Positions 1 through 9,416 are shown, numbered from the stretch's first letter. The stretch: DNA of 64,000 bases from an uncultured Collinsella sp. (GCA_959602645.1 CAUGTZ010000009.1:30599-94598), one strand, 5' to 3'. Made by a program: numbers and translations. Notes: generated by a model from the letters alone, not told the origin.

Positions 1-1197
1 GCGAATGCGGCCGAAGCGCTCGTTCATCACGACCGGCGCGATTCCGCGGCGCACCCAAACGCGCAGATCTCCATCGACCGCATGCTCGGTCTCGCCGCCG
101 GAAAATTCGGGGACAAGCTTGCCCAAGCTGGGGAACAGCAGGCCAAAGCCATGGTTTTGTGCGGTAATCTCCACGCGACGGCTTACCAGGTTCATGACCG
201 GCTGGTTGCCACCGCGGTGACCGAACTTAAGCTTTTCCATTTGGGCGCCGCAGGCCAGGCTGATCATCTGGTGACCGAGGCAAATGCCAAAGACCGGCAC
301 CTTGCCGATCAGCTGCTGTACCTGCTCATAGGTCTCCACCACGGCATCGGGGTCGCCGGGGCCGTTGGACAAAAAGACGCCATCGGGATTCATGTCGAGT
401 ACCTGCTGGGCGGGCGTACCCCACGGCACGACGGTGAGATCGCAGCCGGCACGGACCAGGCCCTCCAGAATACCGCGCTTCACACCGCAGTCGTAGGCGA
501 CCACTTTGTGACGGGCAGGAGCGGCAGCCGCAAGCGCAAAGTCATGCGTGGCAGGCAGGTCGGCGGCCACAAACTCGTGAGGCGCGGGGCAACTTACGGT
601 CTTGACCAGGTTCTCGCCTACCAGCGTGGGCGCAGCGGACAAGCGCTCGGCAAGCTCGTCGACGTCGAAGATCTCGGTCGAGATAATGCCCATCTTGGAA
701 CCATTGTCGCGCAGATGGCGCACCAGAGCGCGGGTGTCGACGCCCTCGATAGCGACGATGCCGTGAGCGCGCAGGTACTCCGGCACGCTGACGGCCGAGC
801 GCCAGTTAGAAGGCGTGGCGCACATGTCGCGAACGATCATGCCGCGCATGGCCGGAGCGCTCGCAGGGCGCACGGCGCCGCCGGGGAAGGCCGACTGGAC
901 ATCGGTCTCGTCGATACCGTAGTTGCCGATCTGCGGATAGGTCATGGTTACGATTTGGCCGGCATAGCTCGGGTCGGTCATGACCTCAAAGTAGCCCTCA
1001 AGCGAGGTGTTGAAGCAGACCTCGCCGGTTGCGGTACCCTCGGCACCACATGCACGGCCATAAAAAATGGTCCCATCCTCAAGATACAGGATGCAGGGAC
1101 CGCAGGTGCGCTTGCTGGTTTTTGCCAGCATACGCTGGCACAACTCGCTGGGCGCGATGGTGCGGGCGGCAGCGCCCGCGGTATGGTTGTTCGCCAT
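1..1197 (-). CDS. carA: Carbamoyl-phosphate synthase small subunit (3' end outside window)
   Basis: This is the glutamine amidotransferase subunit that feeds ammonia to CarB to make carbamoyl phosphate for pyrimidine and arginine synthesis. The start is ATG at 1197, preceded by a good ribosome site (GGAAGGAG, 5 nt away), and 399 codons are visible before the window edge. The N-terminal CPSase domain begins MANNHTAGAA and contains ILYLEDGTIFYG and FNTSLEGYFEVMTDPSY. The C-terminal class-I glutaminase domain shows FLSNGPGDPD, the nucleophile motif GICLGHQ and QNHGF. Only about the last 10 residues appear to be missing. carB probably follows outside the window. Family assignment is secure. Regulation is not visible. 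Confidence 0.95.
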   Translation of the reverse strand, partial: MANNHTAGAAARTIAPSELCQRMLAKTSKRTCGPCILYLEDGTIFYGRACGAEGTATGEVCFNTSLEGYFEVMTDPSYAGQIVTMTYPQIGNYGIDETDVQSAFPGGAVRPASAPAMRGMIVRDMCATPSNWRSAVSVPEYLRAHGIVAIEGVDTRALVRHLRDNGSKMGIISTEIFDVDELAERLSAAPTLVGENLVKTVSCPAPHEFVAADLPATHDFALAAAAPARHKVVAYDCGVKRGILEGLVRAGCDLTVVPWGTPAQQVLDMNPDGVFLSNGPGDPDAVVETYEQVQQLIGKVPVFGICLGHQMISLACGAQMEKLKFGHRGGNQPVMNLVSRRVEITAQNHGFGLLFPSLGKLVPEFSGGETEHAVDGDLRVWVRRGIAPVVMNERFGRIR

Positions 1198-1356
1198 AAT
1201 TCTCCTTCCCGGTCTCACAGGACCGGCTTAAAGGTGTGTAGTTAGGCCTCGCGGTATTGTAACCGCAAGCATGCCTCATGGCGTTAATTTCATCGAAATG
1301 TTTACGAAATGATAATTATGACTTTCTATGCATAATAATTTTTCTGGGACGAGGAT

Positions 1357-1399
1357 TAAAAAAATCATCCCGCGGGGCTTGTGACTCACGCGGGATGAT
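1357..1399 (-). terminator. Intrinsic terminator after the 1406-2371 gene
   Basis: An 11-bp perfect stem (ATCATCCCGCG at 1364-1374 with CGCGGGATGAT at 1389-1399) and a 14-nt loop are followed, on the minus strand, by a run of T at 1363-1357. It separates the ABC-exporter operon from carA. Confidence 0.85.
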
Positions 1400-1405
1400 G
1401 GCGTC

Positions 1406-2371
1406 TTACTTTTTCTTGTCCTGTTCCAGCAGATCGGACGGCGTTCGGTCGGGCTTGCCGCCGCGGAAAATCTCGCGACCATGCAGACGATGTTCCAGGT
1501 CACGTTCGGCCTTTTCCTCGTCAATCTTGGTCTGGCTCACCACCGGGTCCTCGATCAGCGACGAAACCGAGTTCACCTGTTTTTGAATGCGCTCGGCAAT
1601 GGTGTCGTCCATGCTTACGATACGCATCTTCCAGTCGATACTCGTGGCGTTGGATGAGCTCTTGGTCCACACGAACGTCAAAATGGCGCTCTGATGACCC
1701 CGCGCGGGAAACATGCCAAAAAAGGAATCGTGCTGAATGTTGCTATCCTCGTCGATATAGGCGTGAACGTTATACACCACGCGGTCGATCTTATCGTTGA
1801 GCAGCGCGTTGGTCGCAAGCGCCGCGGCCTGGATCTGACCATTGGACAGCAGCTCGAGCTCGTTGGCAGACGATGTGTCCAACACCGTCACCTCGACCGT
1901 GCCCGTACGCTCATCGGCTTCATCGACGGTAAAGTCGAGTGGGAACTGCGTAAAGCCGTTGCCCCACTCGAGGCCGCCCTTCAGCGCCGTCGAAACGGTA
2001 TCGACCGAAACGCTCTCGGACAGGTTGGCGGTGTTCAGACGACGCATCACGCCGTAGCCAATCTGCATGCCCACGATCAGCACCAAAATACCAATGACCA
2101 CGGCCATCGCGGTCTTCGTAATGGTATGACTCACCTGCGAACCCGAAGGATCGTCCTCGGACAGTGGATCGATATGTTTTGCCTGGCTCGCGCGGTCCTC
2201 GCTGCGCAGCTGCGCTAGCGCCGCTTTGTCACCGCGCTTGGCCGCAGCCTCCTGCTCACGCATGCGCTCGGTTCGCTTTTTGGCAAGCGTGGGATCCAAG
2301 ACACCGGATGCATCGATTTCGGAGAATAACTCCGTCACTTCTTCCGGAGTCAAAGGGTTCTTGTCAGCCAT
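1406..2371 (-). CDS. Unknown single-pass membrane protein
   Basis: I do not recognise this 321-residue protein. The start ATG at 2371 has an AGGAAGG ribosome site. Residues 1-80 are charged and probably cytoplasmic. One membrane segment lies at about residues 86-107 (AVVIGILVLIVGMQIGYGVM). The remaining 210 residues are probably extracytoplasmic and look like a folded alpha/beta domain (VEVTVLDTSSANELELL, WKMRIVSM). The C-terminus is strongly charged. It starts 19 bp after the stop of the ABC exporter, so the two are likely co-transcribed and this protein may be a partner of the exporter; that link is inferred from position only. Confidence 0.75.
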   Translation of the reverse strand: MADKNPLTPEEVTELFSEIDASGVLDPTLAKKRTERMREQEAAAKRGDKAALAQLRSEDRASQAKHIDPLSEDDPSGSQVSHTITKTAMAVVIGILVLIVGMQIGYGVMRRLNTANLSESVSVDTVSTALKGGLEWGNGFTQFPLDFTVDEADERTGTVEVTVLDTSSANELELLSNGQIQAAALATNALLNDKIDRVVYNVHAYIDEDSNIQHDSFFGMFPARGHQSAILTFVWTKSSSNATSIDWKMRIVSMDDTIAERIQKQVNSVSSLIEDPVVSQTKIDEEKAERDLEHRLHGREIFRGGKPDRTPSDLLEQDKKK

Positions 2372-2390
2372 AACCTTCCTGTCATATCAA

Positions 2391-4163
2391 TCAGTCGAGC
2401 TCGTGCGCACGCGCACCTTCGAACTGCATTCGATAGTAACGGGCATAGGTGCCGCCACGGGCGAGAAGCTCCTCGTGCGTGCCACGCTCCACAACGCGAC
2501 CATGCTCAACGGTCGCAATCTCATCGGCATGCTTAATGGTCGAGAGACGGTGGGCGATGATGATTGTGGTACGGCCGCGTGCCAGCTCTTCGAGCGACTC
2601 CTGCACCGCCTCCTCGCTCTCGTTATCCAAAGCACTCGTCGCCTCGTCCAAGATCAGGATCTTGGGGTTCTTGAGAAACACGCGCGCGATGGCGATGCGC
2701 TGTTTCTGTCCGCCCGAAAGACGGCTGCCGCGCTCGCCCACGACCGTGTCATAGCCCTGCGGCAGCGACTCGATAAAAGCATCGATGTTGGCGCGGCGAG
2801 CGGCCTCGGCGATCTCTCCTGCCGTAGCACCCGGCTTGCCGTAGGCGATGTTCTCGCCAATCGTACCGTCAAACAGATAGACATCCTGCTGCACCAGGCC
2901 GATGGCACGACGCAGGCTCCGCTGTGTCACATCGCGCACGTCCTGACCGTCGATGCTAATGGATCCGGCAGCCACGTCATAAAAGCGCGGTAGCAGCGAA
3001 CAGGTCGTGGACTTGCCACCGCCCGAAGGACCAACCAAAGCGATGGTCTGCCCGGGCTTGATGGACAGATTCATATGGTCGATAACGGGACGCTCTTCGG
3101 CATCGCCCTCGCCCAGCTCAACGTCCTCGTAGTTAAAGCACACGTCGTGATATTCCACGGCGCCGGCAGTCACCTGCAGATCCGTGGCGCCCGGCTTGTC
3201 CTGGATATCCGGCACGGTCGAGAGCACCTCGTCCATACGCTTAAAGCCGGCGATAGCCTTCTGATACGTTTCGGCCGAATTGACGAGTGTCTCGAGCGGC
3301 GTGCAGAACAGCGAAATATAGAGTGCAAAGGTCGCCATATCGACCGCCTGCAGCTGCCCCTGGGCGACCAGCCAGCCGCCCAGCAGCACCACGATCACAT
3401 AGAGCACACCCGAAAGCAGGCCATACGTCGCGGTATAGACGCCCATGGCGTGATACATGTTCTCCTTGGACGAAAGATAGCGATTGTTTGAGGCGCGGAA
3501 CTTGAAGCGTTCGGTCTCCTCATTGGCAAAGCTCTTGACCACGCGCATGCCCGCCAGCGAATCCTGCAGCTGCGCATTGATGCCGCTGATCTTTTTGCGG
3601 TTGTCGCTAAAGACCTCGCGCATACGCATGTTCTGCCAAAACATGATGACCGCAAACGCCGCCGTCACCACGGCCATGGCGAGCGCCAGCACCGGGGCGA
3701 TGGTAAAGAGGATCACAAACGAGCCAATGATCTCGATGCCGCAGATGATGATCCACTCGGGCACGTGGTGCGCCGCCTCGCAGATATCGAACAGGTCGTT
3801 GACCACGCGGCTCATCATGTCGCCCGAGCTGTTGCGGTCGAAGTACGCAAAGCTAAAGCGCTCATACTGGTCGAACAGGTCCTCGCGCATTTTGGACTCC
3901 ATACGCGCGCCCATCACGTGACCCCAATAGCTCACAAAATAGCGGCAGGCGCAGCGGATGGCATACATCAGCACCAAGCCCACCGCGATCATGCCGAGCG
4001 CCTGCATAATGGCCGCCTGACCCTGAGTAAATAACCCACCGGTCAAATTGCGCAGGATAATGGGGAACGCCAGGTCAATGGCAGCAAGCACCAGAGCGCA
4101 AACAGTATCGGCAACAAAAAGCCCCATCTGGGGCTCGTAATACGAGAGAAACCTTTTAAACAT
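2391..4163 (-). CDS. ABC exporter, fused permease and ATPase
   Basis: This is a half-size type IV ABC exporter of about 590 residues that would work as a dimer in the membrane. The first 310 residues contain six membrane segments. The nucleotide-binding domain shows Walker A GPSGGGKST, signature LSGGQKQRIAIAR, Walker B ILILDEATSALD and the switch His in IAHRLSTI. I chose ATG 4163 (MFKRFLSYYEPQM) because it has an AAGGTG site 6-7 nt upstream and begins where the family usually begins. The frame stays open to an ATG at 4262 that has an even better site (GAGGAGGG), which would add 33 basic residues; that start lies inside a long hairpin (4211-4308). The substrate cannot be inferred. Either start keeps all functional motifs. 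Confidence 0.9.
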   Translation of the reverse strand: MFKRFLSYYEPQMGLFVADTVCALVLAAIDLAFPIILRNLTGGLFTQGQAAIMQALGMIAVGLVLMYAIRCACRYFVSYWGHVMGARMESKMREDLFDQYERFSFAYFDRNSSGDMMSRVVNDLFDICEAAHHVPEWIIICGIEIIGSFVILFTIAPVLALAMAVVTAAFAVIMFWQNMRMREVFSDNRKKISGINAQLQDSLAGMRVVKSFANEETERFKFRASNNRYLSSKENMYHAMGVYTATYGLLSGVLYVIVVLLGGWLVAQGQLQAVDMATFALYISLFCTPLETLVNSAETYQKAIAGFKRMDEVLSTVPDIQDKPGATDLQVTAGAVEYHDVCFNYEDVELGEGDAEERPVIDHMNLSIKPGQTIALVGPSGGGKSTTCSLLPRFYDVAAGSISIDGQDVRDVTQRSLRRAIGLVQQDVYLFDGTIGENIAYGKPGATAGEIAEAARRANIDAFIESLPQGYDTVVGERGSRLSGGQKQRIAIARVFLKNPKILILDEATSALDNESEEAVQESLEELARGRTTIIIAHRLSTIKHADEIATVEHGRVVERGTHEELLARGGTYARYYRMQFEGARAHELD

Positions 4164-4172
4164 AATCACCTT

Positions 4173-4194
4173 ACGCGGTTTTACCAAACCGCGT
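4173..4194 (-). promoter_or_regulatory. Hairpin just upstream of the ABC exporter start
   Basis: A perfect 9-bp stem (ACGCGGTTT / AAACCGCGT) with a 4-nt loop lies directly before the ribosome site of the ATG at 4163. In the mRNA it could influence translation of the exporter. This is inferred from structure only. Confidence 0.5.
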
Positions 4195-4210
4195 TTCATC
4201 TCGACGCTGC

Positions 4211-4308
4211 AAGTGCTCCATTTGGACAATCTGGCCTTCAATCGTCGGTCGCGTATACCCATACGCTTCCCTCCTCTTTTAGGCCACCTTGTCTCAAATG
4301 GAGCACTT
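4211..4308. repeat. Long imperfect hairpin enclosing an alternative start site
   Basis: Perfect 14-bp inverted arms, AAGTGCTCCATTTG (4211-4224) and its complement (4295-4308), enclose further complementary blocks (GACAA/TTGTC, TGGCCT/AGGCCA) and an inner GCGTAT-ACCC-ATACGC hairpin (4251-4266). On the minus strand the loop contains GAGGAGGG and an ATG at 4262 that is in frame with the ABC exporter. It could be a small mobile hairpin element or a structured 5' leader. Confidence 0.6.
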
Positions 4309-4328
4309 TCGCTGACTTACACAAACCT

Positions 4329-4344
4329 GCGGGATCATTCCCGC
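4329..4344 (-). terminator. Possible weak terminator after the NUDIX gene
   Basis: A 6-bp stem GCGGGA/TCCCGC with a 4-nt loop lies just after the stop of the NUDIX gene on the minus strand. There is no clear T run, so termination would be weak. Confidence 0.35.
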
Positions 4345-4347
4345 TCG

Positions 4348-5043
4348 TTAAATCTCCGCTCCGCCCAGCCTGTGTGCGATGCTGTCGCAGGCAAGCGCGC
4401 CTACAACGGTCTTGGCGTCTTCGATCTTGCCGTCGAGCACGGCGTCGATCAGCTCGTGCAGCGGCACCAGGTCCACGTTGACAAACTCGTCATCATCGGG
4501 GTTGGGCGCATCAAACTCGAGCTTGGTAGCCAAGTAGATGTGGATGATCTCATCGCAAAAACCGCAGGACGTGACAATTGACGTCAAAAAGCGAATGCGA
4601 CCAGCCCTAAAGCCCGTCTCCTCATGCAATTCGCGCTTGGCGCAATCGAGCGGGTCCTCGCCTGGATCGAGCTTGCCGGCGGGAATCTCGACCGTCACGC
4701 GGTCGATGGCGGTGCGGTACTGACGCACCAGTACGATCTTGCCGCTCTCGGTCAGCGCCACAACGGCCGCCGCACCCGGATGGCGAATGATGTCTCGGGC
4801 GCTGCGGTGGCCGTTGGGCAGCTCAACCTCAAGACGGTGGACGTCGAGGATCTTGCCCTTCCAGGCGCACTCCTCCGAAAGAATCTTCTCGTGCAGCTCG
4901 GCATCGTGCGGGTCGTCATCGCCCAGCACCAGCATCGGCTCGTCGACAACCTCGCCACCCGGCTCGCCCTCGGCGTGTCCGTACGCGCGGCTATCTTCCT
5001 CGACGATCTGCGCGTCCACGAGTTCTTCGTTCTTCTCGTCCAT
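4348..5043 (-). CDS. NUDIX hydrolase, ADP-ribose pyrophosphatase type
   Basis: It probably hydrolyses ADP-ribose or another nucleoside diphosphate derivative. The NUDIX box is complete: GKLDPGEDPLDCAKRELHEE followed by TGF matches G-x5-E-x7-REL-x-EE-x-GF. Upstream, KIVLVRQYR and VEIPAGK are typical of ADP-ribose pyrophosphatases. The first 60 residues are an acidic extension (EELVDAQIVEEDSRAYG). I prefer the ATG at 5043 (MDEKNEEL), about 10 nt from a GAGAGG site; an ATG at 5052 lies almost on top of that site. It starts 21 bp after the stop of purD and may be expressed with it. Confidence 0.9.
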   Translation of the reverse strand: MDEKNEELVDAQIVEEDSRAYGHAEGEPGGEVVDEPMLVLGDDDPHDAELHEKILSEECAWKGKILDVHRLEVELPNGHRSARDIIRHPGAAAVVALTESGKIVLVRQYRTAIDRVTVEIPAGKLDPGEDPLDCAKRELHEETGFRAGRIRFLTSIVTSCGFCDEIIHIYLATKLEFDAPNPDDDEFVNVDLVPLHELIDAVLDGKIEDAKTVVGALACDSIAHRLGGAEI

Positions 5044-5064
5044 CCGTCTCATTCCTCTCGGATT

Positions 5065-6369
5065 TTAGGCATCCCAGGCGTCGCGGCCGCGCAGCGCACG
5101 CAGGCCAATGTCGTGACGCAGGGTCTTGCCCTCAAAATCAATCTTCTCGCAAGCCTCGTAGGCAAGGTTGCGAGCGTTCTCAAACGTATCGCCCAGCGCG
5201 GTCACGGCAAGCACGCGGCCGCCGTTGGTCACAAGCTGGCCATCCACCACGGCGGTGCCGGCATGGTACACGGTCACGTTCTCCATGGCCTCGGCGTCGG
5301 CGATACCGGTGATGACCTTGCCTTTCTCGTAGCTGCCGGGGTAGCCCGCACTCGTCAGTACAACGGCCACGGCCCACTCGTCGCGCCAGTCGAGTTCAAT
5401 CTGATCGAGTTCGCAGTTGGCGCAGGCGAGCATGACCTCAACCAGGTCGTTCTTAAGGCGCGGCAGCACGACCTGAGTCTCGGGATCGCCAAAGCGGGCA
5501 TTGTACTCCAGTACCTTGGGACCGGCAGGCGTGAGCATAAAGCCGCCGTACAGGCAGCCGCGGTAGTCGATGCCCTCGGCAGCGATCTCGGCCACGGTCT
5601 GCTCCATGACCTTCACCATGGTGGCGTGCTCCTCGTCGGTCACGATGGGCACCGGGCTGTAGACGCCCATGCCGCCGGTGTTGGGGCCCTTGTCGCCCTC
5701 GAGCGCGCGCTTGTGGTCCTGCGAGGTGGCCATGGGGCGCACGGTCTTGCCGTCGGTAAAGGCCAGCAGCGAGCACTCGGGACCGGTCAGCATCTCCTCG
5801 ATGACCACGGTGTTGCCGGCATCGCCAAAGGTGCCGCCAAAGCACTCGCGCACGGCCTCCTCGGCCTGCTCAAGTTCGGTCGCCACGATAACGCCCTTGC
5901 CCGCGGCAAGGCCGTCGGCCTTCACGACCAGCGGGGCGCCCTGCTCACGCACGTAGGCGAGAGCCGAAGCCTCGTCGGTAAACGAGCCGTAAGCTGCCGT
6001 CGGGATACCGGCGCGCTCCATGAGCTGCTTGGAAAACAGCTTAGAGCCCTCCATCTGGGCGCCCTCGGCACCCGGGCCAAAGCAGGGAATACCCGCCGCG
6101 CGCACGGCGTCGGCCACGCCCGCCACGAGCGGAGCCTCGGGGCCAATCACGACGAGTCCGCATCCATGGCTCTGGGCAAACGCCGCCACGGCCACAGGAT
6201 CGCAATCGTCGAGAACCACGTTCTCGCCGCAGCTCGCGGTGCCGCCGTTACCCGGCGCGATGTAGAGCTTGCCGGCGCGCGGTGATGCTGCGAGCTTGGC
6301 TGCCAAAGCATGCTCACGGCCGCCGCTGCCCAACAACAGGATGTCGATGGTTTGAGTGTCCGCCTTCAA
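5065..6369 (-). CDS. purD: Phosphoribosylamine-glycine ligase (GAR synthetase)
   Basis: ATP-grasp enzyme that joins glycine to phosphoribosylamine, the second step of purine synthesis. It has 434 residues, the usual length. Motifs include the N-terminal LLLGSGGREHALAAKL, the signature GDPETQ within EYNARFGDPETQ, and the ATP-grasp segments VVKADGLAAGKGV and EEMLTGPECSLL. The start is TTG at 6369, with GAGGAGG 7 nt upstream. It lies downstream of purA on the same strand, separated by a hairpin at 6424-6465, while purB and purC are at 50-56 kb. The purine genes are thus scattered over this window. Confidence 0.96.
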   Translation of the reverse strand: MKADTQTIDILLLGSGGREHALAAKLAASPRAGKLYIAPGNGGTASCGENVVLDDCDPVAVAAFAQSHGCGLVVIGPEAPLVAGVADAVRAAGIPCFGPGAEGAQMEGSKLFSKQLMERAGIPTAAYGSFTDEASALAYVREQGAPLVVKADGLAAGKGVIVATELEQAEEAVRECFGGTFGDAGNTVVIEEMLTGPECSLLAFTDGKTVRPMATSQDHKRALEGDKGPNTGGMGVYSPVPIVTDEEHATMVKVMEQTVAEIAAEGIDYRGCLYGGFMLTPAGPKVLEYNARFGDPETQVVLPRLKNDLVEVMLACANCELDQIELDWRDEWAVAVVLTSAGYPGSYEKGKVITGIADAEAMENVTVYHAGTAVVDGQLVTNGGRVLAVTALGDTFENARNLAYEACEKIDFEGKTLRHDIGLRALRGRDAWDA

Positions 6370-6423
6370 GGGTGCCTCCTCTATGGATTAACGGCCCGCT
6401 CCGCGCGAGCCCTTTGCAAGCAA

Positions 6424-6465
6424 ATATACCCCTCGGCCGCCCGTCCGGGCTGCAAAGGGGTATAT
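6424..6465 (-). terminator. Hairpin between purA and purD
   Basis: A perfect 10-bp stem (ATATACCCCT 6424-6433 with AGGGGTATAT 6456-6465) with an inner GCCCGTCCGGGC fold, followed on the minus strand by TTTG. It is probably a terminator for purA, perhaps with read-through to purD. Confidence 0.65.
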
Positions 6466-6487
6466 CGCAATAACCAAATAGTCCCGA

Positions 6488-7774
6488 TTACTTCCAGAAT
6501 CGGTTGATGATCTGCTCGCGACCAGCGCCGACGCCAATGAACGTCACGCGGGTGTGTGCTAGATCCTCGATAAACGCCACGTAGTCCTGAGCCTCCTGCG
6601 GCAGCTCATCAAAGCTGCGGCAACCGGTGATGTCGCACTTCCAGCCGGGGAGCTCCTCGTAGATGGGCTTGGCATGCTCAAAGCGCACCTGATGCTCGGG
6701 CACGCTGGTGTAGTGCTCGCCATCGACGTCGTAGGCCACGCACACCTTGATGGTGTCGAAGGCCGAAAGCACGTCGAGCTTGGTCACGGCGATGTCGGTG
6801 AGGCCGTTGACGCGCGAGGCATAGTTGGCGATAGGGCCGTCAAACCAGCCGCAACGACGACGGCGACCGGTGGTCACGCCGTACTCATAGCCCTCCTCGG
6901 TCAGCGTGTGGCCGGCCTCGGACTCATAGGAAAGCTCGGTGGGCATGGGGCCCGAACCGACGCGGGTGATATAGGCCTTCATGACACCCAGCACGCGGTC
7001 GACGTTCTTCATGCCCACGCCGGAGCCGGTGATGGCGCCGCCGGCGGTGCAGTTGGAAGACGTCACGTACGGATAGGTGCCGTGGTCGATGTCGAGCAAC
7101 GTCGCTTGGGCGCCCTCAAACAGCAGGTTCTTGCCCTCATCGATCATGTTGTTGAGCAGCAGGCTCGTCTCGGTGATGTAGGGGCGCAGGCGCTCGGCCA
7201 TCGGCAGGTACTCGTCGCAAATCTGGTCCACGGTGTAGGTGGGCAGGTTGTAGATGAGCTCAAGCTCGGGGTTCACGCGGGCGAGAGCGGTCTCCAGCTT
7301 GTCGCGGAACAGCGCCTCGTCCAGCATATCCTGCATGCGCAGGCCAATGCGGGCCATCTTGTCCTGATAGCACGGACCGATACCGCGCTTGGTGGTACCG
7401 ATGTTCTTCTTGCCGAGCTTCTGCTCAAAGGCGCCATCCAGGTCGATGTGGTACGGCATGATGACATGCGCGTTGCCGCTAATCTTGAGGTTCTTGGTGG
7501 TGATGCCGTCGGCCTCGAACATGTCGATCTCCTCAAGGACAACCTTGGGGTTGACGACGCAGCCGTTACCGATCACCGACACATGGTCGGAATACATGAT
7601 GCCGGAGGGCACCTGGTGCAGGCCGTACTTCTTGCCGTTGACGACGATGGTGTGGCCGGCGTTGTTGCCGCCCGAGTAGCGCACGACGGCATCGAAGTCG
7701 CCGGCGACCAGGTCGCAGATCTTACCCTTGCCCTCATCGCCCCACTGGGCACCGACCAAAACGGTTGACGGCAT
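6488..7774 (-). CDS. purA: Adenylosuccinate synthase
   Basis: Makes adenylosuccinate from IMP, aspartate and GTP, the first step of the AMP branch. It has 428 residues, typical for the family. The N-terminal P-loop-like motif GAQWGDEGKGK, the switch region VVRYSGGNNAGHTI, GIGPCYQDK and the C-terminal GVGAGREQII are all present. ATG 7774 is preceded by AAGGAG. purB, encoding the next enzyme, lies at 50 kb. Confidence 0.97.
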   Translation of the reverse strand: MPSTVLVGAQWGDEGKGKICDLVAGDFDAVVRYSGGNNAGHTIVVNGKKYGLHQVPSGIMYSDHVSVIGNGCVVNPKVVLEEIDMFEADGITTKNLKISGNAHVIMPYHIDLDGAFEQKLGKKNIGTTKRGIGPCYQDKMARIGLRMQDMLDEALFRDKLETALARVNPELELIYNLPTYTVDQICDEYLPMAERLRPYITETSLLLNNMIDEGKNLLFEGAQATLLDIDHGTYPYVTSSNCTAGGAITGSGVGMKNVDRVLGVMKAYITRVGSGPMPTELSYESEAGHTLTEEGYEYGVTTGRRRRCGWFDGPIANYASRVNGLTDIAVTKLDVLSAFDTIKVCVAYDVDGEHYTSVPEHQVRFEHAKPIYEELPGWKCDITGCRSFDELPQEAQDYVAFIEDLAHTRVTFIGVGAGREQIINRFWK

Positions 7775-7867
7775 GTTTACTCCTTACATTCATGGACTGT
7801 CTACGCGCCACGCCGGCACGCAGAAGCACAAAACATTCCCAGTATACCCGTGCAACGGGCGCCTGTC

Positions 7868-9259
7868 CTACTCCTCGGCATGTGCCCCATCAAGCTCATA
7901 GAACTTGGTGGATGCCGGCAGGAACATCAGGTCGACGTCGCCGATCGGGCCCGAACGGTTCTTGGCCACGACGATACGCGTAACGCCCTCGTCGGGTCGA
8001 TCGTCGCGCGAGGCTTCGGCCTCGTCGGCGGAGCGGTCCAAGAACATAACGATATCGGCGTCCTGCTCGATGGAGCCCGATTCACGAAGGTCGGAAAGCT
8101 GCGGGCGCTTGCCGGTACGGGATTCGACCTGACGCGAGAGCTGCGACAGCGCGATGAGCGGGATCTTGAGTTCCTTGGCCATGATCTTCAGACCACGCGA
8201 CATCTCGGAGACCTCGACGGTACGGCTCTCGGAGCGGCGTCCCGGCGGAGGACTCACCAGCTGCAGGTAGTCCAGGATGATGATGGCCTTCTCCTTGTTG
8301 TGGAGCATGCGGCGGCTCTTGGCGCGAATCTCGGTCACTGTGGTGCCGGGCGTATCGTCAATCAGAATATCGAGCTTGGACAAGGTCTGCGTGGCCTCGT
8401 TGATATTGGCCCACTGCTCGGGGCTAATGCGGCCCATGCGGAAGTCACTGATCGAAATCATGGCGTAGGCGCAAATCAGACGCTGGGCAATTTCCTTGCC
8501 CGACATCTCCAGCGAGAAGAAGCCGACGGTATAACCGGCCGCGGCAGCGTTGAGCGCCAGATTCAGGGCGAACGACGTCTTACCCACAGCAGGGCGGGCG
8601 CCGATGATGATGAGCTGGCCCTCGCGAAAACCCATGAGCATGCGGTCGAGCGACGGGAAGCCCGTGGGCACGCCCGCAGCCTGGCCGCCTGCCTGGCACA
8701 CTTCCTCGGCCTCGTTATAGGCCTCGACCATAAACTCGGTCAGCGTCTTGTAGCTCGACTTGACCTCGCGCGCTGTGACCTTGAGCAACTTGCTCTCGGC
8801 CAGCTCCACGACCTCTTTGGTATCGGTGGGAGCGTTATAGGCCAGCGCGTTGATCTCGTTGGTGGCGCCGATCAGCTCACGCAGCATCGAATCGCGGCGA
8901 ACGATAGCGGCATGGTGCTGCCAGTTGACGAGCGACAGGGTCTGACCCATCAACTCCAAAATGTAGGCCTCGCCGCCCACGGCATCAAGCTTGTTGATGC
9001 TTCGCAGGTAATCGATCAGCGAGATGGAGTCGATGGGAATGCGGCTGTTGTACATATCGACCATCGCGGTATAGATGGTCTTATGAATGGGCCGGTAGAA
9101 GTCATCGGGCTGCAGCTCGACCTGGGCCTCTTCGACCACCTCGGGCGATAGCAGCATAGCGGCCAGTACATTGGCCTCTGCATCTTGGTTTTGGGGAAGA
9201 CCCAACTTTGAGCCGCGGTCCTCAACCGTCAGCCCGGTCTCCCTATCGTCGTATGCCAT
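7868..9259 (-). CDS. dnaB: Replicative DNA helicase
   Basis: Hexameric 5'-3' helicase of the replication fork. The N-terminal domain (LGLPQNQDAEANVLAAMLLS) and the RecA-like C-terminal domain (Walker A GARPAVGKTSFALN; Walker B AIIILDYLQLV; SQLSRQVE; LSDLRESGSIEQDADIV) are complete. There is no sign of an intein. I prefer ATG 9259 (MAYDDRET), 6-7 nt from a GAGG site; an upstream in-frame ATG at 9271 has no ribosome site. It follows rplI, the common rpsF-ssb-rpsR-rplI-dnaB order. Confidence 0.96.
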   Translation of the reverse strand: MAYDDRETGLTVEDRGSKLGLPQNQDAEANVLAAMLLSPEVVEEAQVELQPDDFYRPIHKTIYTAMVDMYNSRIPIDSISLIDYLRSINKLDAVGGEAYILELMGQTLSLVNWQHHAAIVRRDSMLRELIGATNEINALAYNAPTDTKEVVELAESKLLKVTAREVKSSYKTLTEFMVEAYNEAEEVCQAGGQAAGVPTGFPSLDRMLMGFREGQLIIIGARPAVGKTSFALNLALNAAAAGYTVGFFSLEMSGKEIAQRLICAYAMISISDFRMGRISPEQWANINEATQTLSKLDILIDDTPGTTVTEIRAKSRRMLHNKEKAIIILDYLQLVSPPPGRRSESRTVEVSEMSRGLKIMAKELKIPLIALSQLSRQVESRTGKRPQLSDLRESGSIEQDADIVMFLDRSADEAEASRDDRPDEGVTRIVVAKNRSGPIGDVDLMFLPASTKFYELDGAHAEE

Positions 9260-9416
9260 GAGCATCCTCATTCATATCGCTTGCGAGCATCCATAGTATC
9301 AGCCACGGTCCCAAAACGCGCCGCGCGCCGCCAATCATCACCGAACCAAACGGATGAACGGTCCTGTGTATAGGACTTCGACGCAACGTTCACCATGACA
9401 CTCACTCAGCGCAAAT

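Noticed and set aside
82..1245. 387-codon plus-strand frame at the left end
   Set aside because: Antisense to carA, whose glutaminase motifs are unmistakable.
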